Shown: positions 1 to 7,068 of the stretch, piece after piece
Position numbering within the stretch: the stretch's first letter is position 1
Layout: every line of letters starts with the position of its first letter
DNA from: SVTX01 sp045132775
GTDB taxonomy: Bacteria > Bacillota > Clostridia > Oscillospirales > CAG-272
NCBI GenBank assembly: GCA_045132775.1
Contig: JBGUSX010000057.1
Span: forward strand, 1-16,858
Reading direction: 5' to 3'
DNA: 16,858 nt
Translations under genes and position numbers: made by a program
Notes under the pieces: model-generated
What the model was told of the DNA's origin: nothing
The model's input: the letters and a program-made list of their open reading frames with translations, nothing else
Database searches by the model: none

Positions 1-142
1 CCTTGAAAAAGCGACCTCCTCATCCACCACTTCGTGGTCCCCCGTAAAGCGCGTTTTGCTTGCAAAAGGTGCTACGAGGGCTCGCCCGAGTTGTTCTCCG
101 CTGGGGAAGGCTTAACACACCGCCAAATCAAAATTTGAAAAC
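1..142. repeat. MITE-like inverted-repeat element, copy 1 (right part only)
   Basis: This is the right-hand part of the repeat found complete at about 4964-5222 and again at 16573-16858. It begins in the last bases of the core, then has GCGACCTCCTCATCC (11-25), the small hairpin ACCAC-TTC-GTGGT (26-38) and a 50-bp module (44-93) identical to 16785-16834. The outer hairpin TTCTCC-GCT-GGGGAA follows, then the end GGCTTAACA (109-117). An AT-rich flank to about 142 resembles, in reverse complement, the flanks of the other copies. No transposase or other protein is encoded. The left part lies outside the window. Confidence 0.85.
44..93. repeat. 50-bp module inserted in the right arm of repeat copy 1
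   Basis: These 50 bases are identical to 16785-16834 in copy 3. They sit between the GGTCCCCC and TTC(T/C)CCGCTGG stretches that are directly adjacent in copy 2 (5173-5191). Inside are short self-complementary pieces (TTTTGC-TT-GCAAAA; CTCG-CC-CGAG). The module looks like a discrete insertion or cassette within the arm. The opposite view, that copy 2 lost it, is equally possible from three copies. Confidence 0.75.
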
Positions 143-175
143 AAAGCGTGAGGTGGCATTCCTGCTCATTTGCCA

Positions 176-208
176 AAATTGCTCCCTGTAGTATACGGGG
201 AGCAATTT
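176..208. other. perfect 11-bp stem-loop in intergenic DNA
   Basis: AAATTGCTCCC (176-186) pairs perfectly with GGGAGCAATTT (198-208) across an 11-base loop. On the minus strand the stem runs into a four-T tract, and on the plus strand there is no T-run. It may be a weak terminator for leftward transcription that passes ftsH, or a structured RNA end. No coding sequence is seen between 119 and 359. The rest of that stretch holds only the xre promoter region. Confidence 0.45.
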
Positions 209-253
209 CAGTGTAGCAACAACAGGAGCTTGAGTTAAGCTCAAATCTAATTA

Positions 254-271
254 TACAACAGATGAGTTGTA
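254..271. promoter_or_regulatory. inverted repeat upstream of the xre promoter (possible operator)
   Basis: TACAAC (254-259) and GTTGTA (266-271) form a perfect 6-bp inverted repeat with a six-base spacer, just upstream of the -35 position of the xre promoter. Further GTTG/CAAC words occur at 276-279 and 310-313. Xre-family proteins often bind such dyads at their own promoters. Autoregulation here is inference. Confidence 0.3.
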
Positions 272-274
272 AAA

Positions 275-304
275 TCAACACTTTTTTTGAAGATATGCTA
301 TAAT
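275..304 (+). promoter_or_regulatory. extended -10 promoter of the xre gene
   Basis: A consensus TATAAT lies at 299-304, preceded by TGC (296-298), which completes an extended -10 (TGnTATAAT). The -35 position 18 bases upstream reads TCAACA (275-280), four of six matches to TTGACA. Transcription would begin near 311, giving a leader of about 50 bases before the ATG at 360. Confidence 0.7.
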
Positions 305-359
305 CTACTTGTTGCACAAAAGTACGTATGCTTTTTGCGTGCAGAATGGAGTAGTATTT

Positions 360-566
360 ATGCATATATACCAAAGAATAAAGGATATCAGGGAAGACAG
401 AGACAAGAGCCAGACCGAAATTGCCGAGATCCTCGGTATGAAGCAGCAGCAATATGCCAGATATGAGATCGGGACGCAGGAGATACCTGTTCATCATCTT
501 ATTACCTTGGCTAAATATTATAACGTTTCTATCGACTACCTTGTGGGGTTGTCTGACAAAAAATAA
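360..566 (+). CDS. small Xre/Cro-family helix-turn-helix regulator
   Basis: This 68-residue protein is almost entirely one HTH_3 (lambda repressor-like) domain. It begins MHIYQRIKDIRED, has the HTH core SQTEIAEILGMKQQQYARYE, and ends SIDYLVGLSDKK, a pattern common in single-domain Xre proteins of Clostridia. The start at 360 is chosen because GGAG lies eight bases upstream (348-351) and the domain begins there; the in-frame upstream extension from 309 would overlap the predicted transcription start. It probably binds DNA as a dimer, possibly its own promoter. The gene stands alone between repeat copy 1 and the convergent ftsH, with no partner toxin or phage gene visible. The target is unknown. 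Confidence 0.85.
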   Translation: MHIYQRIKDIREDRDKSQTEIAEILGMKQQQYARYEIGTQEIPVHHLITLAKYYNVSIDYLVGLSDKK

Positions 567-573
567 ATATTGG

Positions 574-593
574 TTGGAGTTTTATTACTCCAA
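574..593. terminator. small hairpin after xre
   Basis: TTGGAG (574-579) pairs with CTCCAA (588-593) around an eight-base AT loop, a few bases after the xre stop codon. Read leftward it is followed by a T-rich stretch, so it may serve as a second terminator hairpin for ftsH transcripts. The stem is short and the role uncertain. Confidence 0.35.
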
Positions 594-601
594 ATTGAAA
601 C

Positions 602-631
602 AGAGCCTATCCTTGCGGACAGGCTCTTTTT
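602..631. terminator. intrinsic terminator between convergent xre and ftsH
   Basis: AGAGCCTATCC (602-612), loop TTGC, and GGACAGGCTCT (617-627) form an 11-position stem followed by a T-run (627-631), a classic terminator for rightward xre transcription. On the plus strand one position is an A/C mismatch. On the minus strand the same position is a G-U pair and the loop is GCAA, so the hairpin should also fold well at the end of the ftsH message, though it lacks a good T-tract in that direction. Confidence 0.8.
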
Positions 632-634
632 GCT

Positions 635-2809
635 TTATTTATTTTCTTCGTTTGAGTCGTTTGTGTCTTCCTCTTTTTCGGGGGAGGGCTCTGCGACTGC
701 TGTGTCTGCGCTATCGGCAGTTGCTTCGGGAGCGTTTGCGTTTGCCTCTGCCTCGGCTTCCTCTTTTTCAAGCCTTTCTGCCTCGGCTTCAAGACGTGCG
801 CGGTCTGCCTCCTGCTTTGCACGGAGTGCGTTTGCCTCCTCGCTCTTGCGCTTCTTTTCCTCTGCGATCGCTTCGATCTCCGCCATTACGGGAAATTCGC
901 TTTCCATAACCGCTTTGAACTGGTCGCCGTCCATTACCTCATTCCTTACAAGGAACTCTGCAATGAAGTGAAGCTTTGCGATGTCTGTGCGGAGAATCTC
1001 CTTCGACTTTTCGTATGCGGAGGAGATGACCTCGTGGATCTCGGAGTCGATCTTTGCCGCGACCTCCTCGGAGTAGTCCTGCGAGGACGAGAAGTCTCTG
1101 CCGAGGAACACCTCGCTCTGATCGTTTCCAAAGCTACGGGGACCGAGAACGTCACTCATTCCGAGTCTTGTGATCATCTTCTTTGCGATCTTCGTCGCTC
1201 TTTCGATATCGTTCGATGCGCCGCCCGAGACGTCTCCGTTGACTATCTCCTCTGCGGCACGTCCGCCGAGAAGCATGGATATCTGCTTGTGGAGCTCGCT
1301 CTTATACTCGCTGTACTTATCTTCCTTCGGAGGATTGAGGGTATAACCGAGCGCACGGCCCGAGGGAATGATGGATATCTGCTGGACGGGGTCGAGGTCG
1401 AGGTGGTAAGCGACCATTGCGTGTCCTGCCTCGTGGTATGCGGTGTTCTTCTTTTCGGATTCCTTCATCGCTCTCGCCTTCTTCTTGGGTCCTGCGATGA
1501 CTCTGATGAACGCTTCGTTTACGTCGTCCATACCGATAAGGCTCTTACCGCGTCTGGTGGCGAGGAGAGCCGCCTCGTTGAGAAGGTTTGCAAGGTCTGC
1601 GCCCGTAAAGCCTACGGTCATTCTTGCGATCTCGGTAAAGTCAACGCTTGACTCGAGGGGCTTGTTGCGCGAGTGGACCTTGAGGATCTCAACTCGTCCG
1701 TTTATATCGGGGTAATTAACCGTTATCTGACGGTCAAAGCGACCGGGACGGAGAAGTGCGGGGTCGAGGATATCGGGGCGGTTGGTTGCCGCGATAACTA
1801 TGATACCGTCGTGCGAACCGAAGCCGTCCATTTCAACGAGCAGCTGGTTGAGAGTCTGCTCACGCTCGTCGTGTCCGCCGCCAAGACCTGCGCCTCTGTG
1901 ACGGCCTACTGCATCTATCTCGTCAATAAATATAATTGAAGCGGGTGCTTTTCTTGCCGTGTCAAAGAGGTCGCGCACACGCGAAGCTCCGACACCGACG
2001 TACATCTCAACGAAATCGGAACCCGAGATCGAGAAGAAGGGAACTCCAGCCTCACCTGCTACCGCCTTTGCAAGCAGGGTCTTACCCGTACCGGGAGGGC
2101 CCATGAGCAGAACGCCATGGGGTATCTTTGCGCCGAGCTTTGCAAAACGGGAGGGGTCCTTGAGGAACTCGACGACCTCTTCAAGCTCTGCCTTTTCCTC
2201 GTCAGCTCCCGCAACGTCGCGGAAGGTGACCTTATCCTTTGCCTGTGCATCTGCCATCTTGGCGCGAGCCTTGGAGAAGCTTCCCATTCCCATCTTGCCG
2301 CCGCCTGCACCGCCGCCGGACATCTGTCTTGTCATTATGATGTACATAACGATGAGCGATACTACGATAAGGATTATGGGGAGATAGCTGAGCCAAGCCG
2401 CGTACTCTGTGGGAGCTACGTATTCGCCCTTGAGAACGTGGGGGTCGGGGATTATCGTTCCGTCCGGACCGACTGTGGGCTGGGGAGTCATCTGCTCGAC
2501 TATCGTCTCTCCGAGGTCTGCGTGGAAGATAGAGAGGCTTGCGAGCTTATACTCTACGTAAACGGTGTTTCCGTCCTTACTCTGCGCGGTCTTGTACTTT
2601 GCAAAGGGACTGTCCTTATCAAACGCCATTGTAAGAACGTTGTTTTTATTTATCTCAAATTCCTTGACCTCTTCCTGCTTGAAGGCGGAAATGACATCAG
2701 AATATCCCATCTTTTCGGGCGCGTCGCTGCGGAAGAGCATGGCGCAGATGAGGATAACTCCGACTATCAAAACAAGGTAAAAGAGAATGTGCTTGAAATT
2801 CTTTTTCAT
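635..2809 (-). CDS. ftsH: ATP-dependent zinc metalloprotease FtsH
   Basis: FtsH is a membrane-anchored AAA+ protease that extracts and degrades misfolded membrane proteins and short-lived regulators; it works as a hexamer at the inner face of the cytoplasmic membrane. In this 724-residue protein, transmembrane segments lie at about 7-26 and 141-159 with an extracytoplasmic domain between them. The AAA module has Walker A GPPGTGKT (237-244), pore loop FVEMYVG (266-272), Walker B IIFIDEID (292-299) and the second region of homology ending RPGRFDR (354-360). The zinc site is HEAGH (459-463), with the third ligand probably D534 in NDIERAT. An E/A/K-rich tail covers about 645-724, and it is longer than the short tail of Escherichia coli FtsH. 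GGAGG (2816-2820) lies six bases before the ATG. The gene is last in the leftward tilS-hpt-ftsH run, an order conserved in many Bacillota. Confidence 0.98.
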   Translation of the reverse strand: MKKNFKHILFYLVLIVGVILICAMLFRSDAPEKMGYSDVISAFKQEEVKEFEINKNNVLTMAFDKDSPFAKYKTAQSKDGNTVYVEYKLASLSIFHADLGETIVEQMTPQPTVGPDGTIIPDPHVLKGEYVAPTEYAAWLSYLPIILIVVSLIVMYIIMTRQMSGGGAGGGKMGMGSFSKARAKMADAQAKDKVTFRDVAGADEEKAELEEVVEFLKDPSRFAKLGAKIPHGVLLMGPPGTGKTLLAKAVAGEAGVPFFSISGSDFVEMYVGVGASRVRDLFDTARKAPASIIFIDEIDAVGRHRGAGLGGGHDEREQTLNQLLVEMDGFGSHDGIIVIAATNRPDILDPALLRPGRFDRQITVNYPDINGRVEILKVHSRNKPLESSVDFTEIARMTVGFTGADLANLLNEAALLATRRGKSLIGMDDVNEAFIRVIAGPKKKARAMKESEKKNTAYHEAGHAMVAYHLDLDPVQQISIIPSGRALGYTLNPPKEDKYSEYKSELHKQISMLLGGRAAEEIVNGDVSGGASNDIERATKIAKKMITRLGMSDVLGPRSFGNDQSEVFLGRDFSSSQDYSEEVAAKIDSEIHEVISSAYEKSKEILRTDIAKLHFIAEFLVRNEVMDGDQFKAVMESEFPVMAEIEAIAEEKKRKSEEANALRAKQEADRARLEAEAERLEKEEAEAEANANAPEATADSADTAVAEPSPEKEEDTNDSNEENK

Positions 2810-2970
2810 TCTTTTCCTCCGTGGGTCATACTTTTGCTGACTTATATATTATATGCCGATTTTCATCGGTATAAAAGCTGTTTTGATTTTTGACCGTACT
2901 TTTTAATTTTAAGCGATCTATGTTAAGGTGCTGTGAGCGTATTTTCAGTATTTTGTGATTTTTGTGAATA
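2810..2970 (-). promoter_or_regulatory. hpt-ftsH intergenic region with possible ftsH promoter
   Basis: The 161-base gap is AT-rich. Read leftward it has a perfect TATAAT at 2853-2848, but no recognisable -35 at the expected distance (TTTTAT at 2876-2871). A 7-bp inverted repeat with a four-base loop (2854-2871) fills the expected spacer exactly. ftsH may therefore have its own promoter in addition to read-through from hpt. The missing -35 makes this tentative; an activator or another sigma factor is possible. Confidence 0.4.
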
Positions 2971-3516
2971 TCACGAATACATCTCGGGTTTAAGGATGCC
3001 GACGAATGGCAGATTGCGGTATTTCTCGTCGAAATCGAGACCGTAGCCTACAACGAACTCGTCGGGGATGGTCGCGCCCGAGAAATCGGGCACGAATTCG
3101 ACCTCTCTGCGCGAGGGCTTGTCGAGCAGAGTGCAGGTCTTGACGTTGTTTGCGTTTCTGTTCTTGAGAAGCTGGGTGAGTCTTGAGAGGGTGCGTCCGC
3201 TGTCAACTATGTCTTCTACGATGAGGATATTATAGTTTTCGAGATGCTCGCGGTTGAGGTCGAGGTGTATCTTGATCTCGCCCGAGTTCTTTGTGCCTGC
3301 GCCGTAGGAGGAGACCTTCATGAATTCGATCTCAAGCGGCATTTCGATCTTTCTTATAAGGTCGGATGCAAAAATGAGCGAGCCTTTAAGTATTACGATG
3401 ACTATGAGGGGCTTGTCCGAGCTTTTGTATTCGTCGGTAATTCTTTTGCCGAGCTTTGCTACGATGCTTGAAAGCTCCTCTTCGTTAATGAGTATTTCTT
3501 TTACGTCGTTGATCAT
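2971..3516 (-). CDS. hpt: hypoxanthine (guanine) phosphoribosyltransferase
   Basis: This cytoplasmic purine-salvage enzyme joins hypoxanthine or guanine to PRPP to give IMP or GMP. The 181-residue protein has normal family length. Visible motifs are LKGS (43-46), the PRPP-binding loop ILIVEDIVDSGRTL (97-110) with its two acidic residues, and the base-binding C-terminal segment VGYGLDFDEKYRNLP (156-170). The start is the ATG at 3516-3514, with GGAGG seven bases upstream (3524-3528). The open frame extends further upstream, but that part lies inside tilS and has no family similarity. The tilS stop is only two bases before this ATG and the ribosome-binding site lies within the tilS end, so translation of the two is probably coupled. 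Confidence 0.96.
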   Translation of the reverse strand: MINDVKEILINEEELSSIVAKLGKRITDEYKSSDKPLIVIVILKGSLIFASDLIRKIEMPLEIEFMKVSSYGAGTKNSGEIKIHLDLNREHLENYNILIVEDIVDSGRTLSRLTQLLKNRNANNVKTCTLLDKPSRREVEFVPDFSGATIPDEFVVGYGLDFDEKYRNLPFVGILKPEMYS

Positions 3517-3518
3517 TT

Positions 3519-4931
3519 TTACACCTCCGATGATCCTTTGTAAATGTTTATGCAAACGAGCGTTTTGCGCTCTTGTTTTTTTGGTTTTGCGCGGTCTGTG
3601 ACGGCACAGAGCGGCAGATAAAGTATCTCCTCGCCGAGTCTTATAATGGGAAGAAGATCGCGGTCGGAAAGGGGGACGTGCCTGTCGCACATCAGCTTTT
3701 TGATCTTTTTATTTATTCCGCCGTCGAGGATGGTCTCGCCCGACGAGCGATTTTTTGCGTATAGCTCGGTTGTGTTTTCAATATTGAGCGTTGCGGTCGA
3801 ATAGAGTGTGTAGCCGACGTGTATATCGGTCATTTTTTCTGCTTCGGGGCAGAGCTCAACTGCAAAAGGGGTATTTTCGATCACGTTGAAGCCGAATTGA
3901 AGCTTTTGCCCGTATTGAAGAGGGCTCGACTCGCCTTTTTTTGTTTCGTTACCGAAGGAAAGGAATCCATCGGTGACGGTGGCTTGCTTTCTGTCGGGGA
4001 GCGAGAGCTTTGCACCGTTCTTTTTGCTTTTGGCAAGTGAGAGGAGGGCATCGAGATGCACGCTTTCAAGCGTTGCTTGTGAGATCTCGGCAAACGAGAG
4101 CATCAAAACTCTTTTTGCAAGAGAAGGGTGGAGAGCGGAGAGCTTTTCGGCATTTATCCTGCCGTTTTCGCTCTCAAGATAGCTTTTTGCCTCGGTAAGA
4201 ATGAAATCCGAGTCCTCGCTCGAGCTCGTTTTCAGTCTTTCAGCCGCGCGGTGAAGAGAAGGGAAGAGTGCTTCAAGCTCGGGGATTATTCTGTGTCTTA
4301 AAATATTTCTCGTGCAATCGTCCTCGAGGTTTGTGCTGTCGGTGACGAATTGAACGCCGTTATCAAGGCAATATTTGATGATCTCGCTCTTTTGGGCTTT
4401 GAGAAGCGGGCGAATGACGATTCCGCCGTCCGGAGCGTCGAATCCGCGTGCTTCGGGGATGCCCGACAGCCCCTCGATGCCGCATCCGCGCGAGAAATTG
4501 AATAATTGCGTTTCAAGGTCGTCGTCTGCATTGTGAGCGGTAGCGAGGACTCTGATATTGCGTTCTTTCATAAGCCTTGCGAGAAAAGCGTATCTTTGGT
4601 CGCGAGCCTCGGTCTCAAGGCTTTTGCCCGACTCCTTGGCGAGTGCGGGGACGTCAATATGCTCTACGAAAAGCTCGACGTTGAGCGAGGCGCACAAATT
4701 GAGGCAGAATTCTTCGTCGCGGTCTGCTTCAAAGCCGTATTCCGCGCCGCGTATTCCATGATTTACGTGAGCGGCGAGAAGCTTGCAGCCTGTTTCTTGG
4801 CGGTATTTGCAGAGACGGTGGAGAAGAGCGGTTGAATCCGCTCCGCCCGACAGGGCTACAAGCACGGTCTCTTCCTTCGGATAACCCGAAAGGAGATGAG
4901 GCTCTGTGAATTTTAAGCTTTGTTTTGGCAT
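3519..4931 (-). CDS. tilS: tRNA(Ile)-lysidine synthetase
   Basis: TilS uses ATP and lysine to convert C34 of the CAU-anticodon tRNA-Ile to lysidine, switching the tRNA from Met to Ile decoding. The 470-residue protein has the N-type ATP-pyrophosphatase loop SGGADST (28-34), HVNHGIRG (55-62), EARDQRY (108-114) and the TilS signature HNADDDLETQLFNFSRG (133-149). A linker domain follows, then the typical C-terminal tRNA-binding domain (about 395-450, ILDGGINKKIKKL and DLLPIIRLGEEILYLP). AAAAGGAA lies about eight bases before the ATG. The repeat element at 4964-5222 sits immediately upstream. No convincing promoter is visible, so transcription probably comes from the dnaB run or from an unrecognised site in or near the element. 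Confidence 0.96.
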   Translation of the reverse strand: MPKQSLKFTEPHLLSGYPKEETVLVALSGGADSTALLHRLCKYRQETGCKLLAAHVNHGIRGAEYGFEADRDEEFCLNLCASLNVELFVEHIDVPALAKESGKSLETEARDQRYAFLARLMKERNIRVLATAHNADDDLETQLFNFSRGCGIEGLSGIPEARGFDAPDGGIVIRPLLKAQKSEIIKYCLDNGVQFVTDSTNLEDDCTRNILRHRIIPELEALFPSLHRAAERLKTSSSEDSDFILTEAKSYLESENGRINAEKLSALHPSLAKRVLMLSFAEISQATLESVHLDALLSLAKSKKNGAKLSLPDRKQATVTDGFLSFGNETKKGESSPLQYGQKLQFGFNVIENTPFAVELCPEAEKMTDIHVGYTLYSTATLNIENTTELYAKNRSSGETILDGGINKKIKKLMCDRHVPLSDRDLLPIIRLGEEILYLPLCAVTDRAKPKKQERKTLVCINIYKGSSEV

Positions 4932-4963
4932 TTTTTATTCCTTTTCTCTGTGAAGAGTAGGGA

Positions 4964-5222
4964 TTTTGAATTTTGATTTGTCGGTTTGTTAAGCCTTCCC
5001 CAGCGGGGAAGGGGGACCGCGCAAGCGGTGGATGAGGAGGTCGCCATTAGGATGTATTTCACGGGGGTTGTGTGGATTTTGTCTTGTGACACAAGGATTC
5101 CTTTGCAACGAAACAAGGCTCACAAAAGACGTGAAACCCTTGAAAGAGCGACCTCCTCATCCACCACTTCGTGGTCCCCCTTCCCCGCTGGGGAAGGCTA
5201 TTCGTTAAATTGCAATTTATCG
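4964..5222. mobile_element. complete MITE-like inverted-repeat element (copy 2) between dnaB and tilS
   Basis: The two arms, 4993-5044 and 5148-5199, are near-perfect inverted repeats of about 52 bases. Each arm contains an outer hairpin (CCTTCCCC-AGC-GGGGAAGG at 4994-5012; its mirror at 5179-5197), an inner hairpin (ACCGC-GCAA-GCGGT at 5016-5029; ACCAC-TTC-GTGGT at 5163-5175) and GGATGAGGAGGTCGC at the core side. The core of about 103 bases has a further dyad TTTCACG (5057-5063)/CGTGAAA (5130-5136) and a small hairpin CTTGT-GAC-ACAAG (5083-5095). AT-rich outer flanks, including a perfect 14-base palindrome at 5206-5219, recur in other copies. There is no transposase. This is a non-autonomous element, or a family of structured intergenic repeats; target duplications are not clear. 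It almost touches the dnaB stop and may act as a transcription terminator or mRNA end. Confidence 0.8.
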
Positions 5223-5223
5223 C

Positions 5224-6579
5224 TTAATGAGGTGTATTTTCCTCAAGCGCGATATCTCTGAACTTGGTATATCTTCCCGTCCAGCCGACCTTGACTGTGT
5301 CTGTCGAGCCGTGACGGTTCTTTGCTACGATGACCTCTGCTACGTTCTGCTCGGCGTCCGATGCGACGGTGTCGCCCTCCGCGTTCTTGTAGTACTCGTC
5401 GCGGTAGAGGAATATGATAACGTCCGCGTCCTGCTCGATAGAGCCCGACTCACGAAGGTCACTGGGCATAGGTCTCTTATTCGTTCTTCCCTCGGTCGTA
5501 CGCGAGAGCTGTGAGCAGCAGATAACGGGAACGTTGAGCTCCTTCGCCATTATCTTGAGCGCACGGGACATATCACTGACCTCCTGCGTTCTGTTCTCGA
5601 TTTTCTTATCCGACTGCATAAGCTGGAGGTAGTCGATCACGACGAGTCCGAGATTCTGGACTCGTCGGAGCTTTGCCTTCATTGCCGAGACGGTGATACC
5701 CGGGGTGTCGTCGATGAGGATATCGCATCCCGAAAGCGAGGATGCCGCCTGCGCGATGTGATCCCACTGTTCAGGCTTGAGCTCTCCCGTACGGAGAGAA
5801 TAGCTGTCGACGAGTGCTTCACTCGATATAACACGGTTTACAAGCTGTTCCGCCGACATCTCGAGCGAGAAGATAGCAACAGCCTTGCCCGTTGCCTTTG
5901 CAACGTTCGTTCCTATATTAAGACAGAACGAGGTCTTACCCATACCGGGTCGCGCTCCGACGATAACGAGGTCACTGTTACCCATTCCCGCAAGCACGCG
6001 GTCGAGCGAGCGGAAGCCTGTCGCGGTACCCTGCGAGGATGCGGGGTCGGTGACGAGCTGCTTTAAGTGTGCGTAAACGTCGGTAATTACCTCGCGGATG
6101 TGACGGAAATTCTTTGATTCGCGTCCCTGCGCGATAGAGTAGAGTCTGTTCTGCGCGGTCTCGAGTATTCCCGCCACCTCGTCCTGCTCGGAGTAGGCAA
6201 CGTCGGAGACCTCGTCGCACATCTTTATAAGCTGACGGAGGATGCTCTTATCCTTGACTATCTTTGCGTAGTCCTTGATATTGAGCGAGTTGGGGACCGT
6301 CTGTGCGATTATCTTGATGTAGTCCTCGCCGCCTGACTTTGAGTACACTCCTTTTTTTACGAGCTCGTCGATGAGTGTGACGAGATCGATCTGATTGTTC
6401 ATCATAAAGAGAGCGTGCATAGCGAGGAAGATCTGCTTATGCTCCTCAAGGTAAAAATCCTCGGAGGAGACTGTGTCGGCGATCTGATTTATCGATTCGG
6501 GGTCTATGAGTATCGAGCCGAGCAGGGATTGCTCCGCTATTGCCGAAAAGGGCAATTTTCTTATGATATCATCTGCCAT
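5224..6579 (-). CDS. dnaB: replicative DNA helicase (DnaB family)
   Basis: This is the hexameric helicase that unwinds DNA at the replication fork using ATP (called DnaC in Bacillus subtilis). The 451-residue protein has normal length. The N-terminal helical DnaB domain covers about 8-110. The RecA-like domain shows Walker A GARPGMGKTS (208-217), Walker B LVVIDYLQL (312-320), the sensor-like CSQLSR (355-360), DLRESGSIEQDAD (374-386) and the arginine-finger region KNRHGS (420-425). There is no sign of an intein. The start codon is six bases after the rplI stop. A GGAAGGA stretch, about twelve bases from the ATG, overlaps the rplI end. It is the last gene of the DUF2232-gdpP-rplI-dnaB run. Confidence 0.98.
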   Translation of the reverse strand: MADDIIRKLPFSAIAEQSLLGSILIDPESINQIADTVSSEDFYLEEHKQIFLAMHALFMMNNQIDLVTLIDELVKKGVYSKSGGEDYIKIIAQTVPNSLNIKDYAKIVKDKSILRQLIKMCDEVSDVAYSEQDEVAGILETAQNRLYSIAQGRESKNFRHIREVITDVYAHLKQLVTDPASSQGTATGFRSLDRVLAGMGNSDLVIVGARPGMGKTSFCLNIGTNVAKATGKAVAIFSLEMSAEQLVNRVISSEALVDSYSLRTGELKPEQWDHIAQAASSLSGCDILIDDTPGITVSAMKAKLRRVQNLGLVVIDYLQLMQSDKKIENRTQEVSDMSRALKIMAKELNVPVICCSQLSRTTEGRTNKRPMPSDLRESGSIEQDADVIIFLYRDEYYKNAEGDTVASDAEQNVAEVIVAKNRHGSTDTVKVGWTGRYTKFRDIALEENTPH

Positions 6580-6585
6580 AGCCGA

Positions 6586-7035
6586 TCATTTTCCTTCCGT
6601 TACTACTACCTTGAGCTTTGCGCTGACCTCGGGGTATACCTTTACGTCAACGATATAGGTTCCGTATGCCTTTATATTCTCGTTCAAAACGAGCTTTCTC
6701 TTGTCGATGTCGATCTTGTGCTGCTGCATAAGCTTCTCTGCGATGTCCTTTGAAGTGATGGAGCCGTAGAGACGTCCGTCACCGCCCGAGGACGCGCCGA
6801 TCTTTACGGTGAGTGTGCCGAGCTTCTCCGCGAGCGCTACCGCCGCCGCCTTTTCCTCTCTGAGTCTGTACTGCTTTGCCTCCTCCTTGCTCTTGGTCTC
6901 GCTGAGGACCTTTGCGTCAGCTACCACTGCGAGCTTCTTGGGGAAGAGAAAGTTGCGCGCGTATCCGTCGGATACCTCTACTATCTGATCCTTCTTGCCC
7001 TGACCCTTTACGTCAGCTAAAAGTAATACCTTCAT
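6586..7035 (-). CDS. rplI: 50S ribosomal protein L9
   Basis: L9 binds 23S rRNA near the L1 stalk and helps maintain reading frame. The 149-residue protein matches family length. Its N-terminal domain starts MKVLLLADVKGQGKKDQIVEVSDGYARNFL, covering the L9 signature, followed by a lysine/alanine/glutamate-rich connecting helix (about 41-75) and a C-terminal domain with GGDGRLYGSIT (84-94). GGAGA at 7048-7044 lies eight bases before the ATG. It lies 33 bases after gdpP and six bases before dnaB, the arrangement seen in B. subtilis and many other Bacillota. Confidence 0.98.
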   Translation of the reverse strand: MKVLLLADVKGQGKKDQIVEVSDGYARNFLFPKKLAVVADAKVLSETKSKEEAKQYRLREEKAAAVALAEKLGTLTVKIGASSGGDGRLYGSITSKDIAEKLMQQHKIDIDKRKLVLNENIKAYGTYIVDVKVYPEVSAKLKVVVTEGK

Positions 7036-7068
7036 TTTCGTTATCTCCGTTTCTTTGTGTTATTTTGT

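Noticed and set aside
1..142. CRISPR-like repeats at the window ends
   Set aside because: The repeats are single copies kilobases apart, with internal inverted symmetry and no regular spacers.
72..497. 141-codon leftward open frame antisense to xre
   Set aside because: It overlaps the xre gene and its promoter on the opposite strand, lacks a ribosome-binding site and resembles no family.
2117..2893. 258-codon rightward open frame antisense to the start of ftsH
   Set aside because: It is a shadow of the ftsH reading frame and resembles no known protein.
4913..5116. Leftward open frame across repeat copy 2 encoding MFRCKGILVSQDKIHT..., similar to one across copy 3 (16348-16719)
   Set aside because: Between copies the frame differs at eight bases in seven codons, and six of those seven change the residue (K/R, G/R, S/L, D/G, H/Y, P/T). 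A protein under selection would show mostly silent change. The frames also run into unrelated flanks, and the changes instead preserve hairpins.
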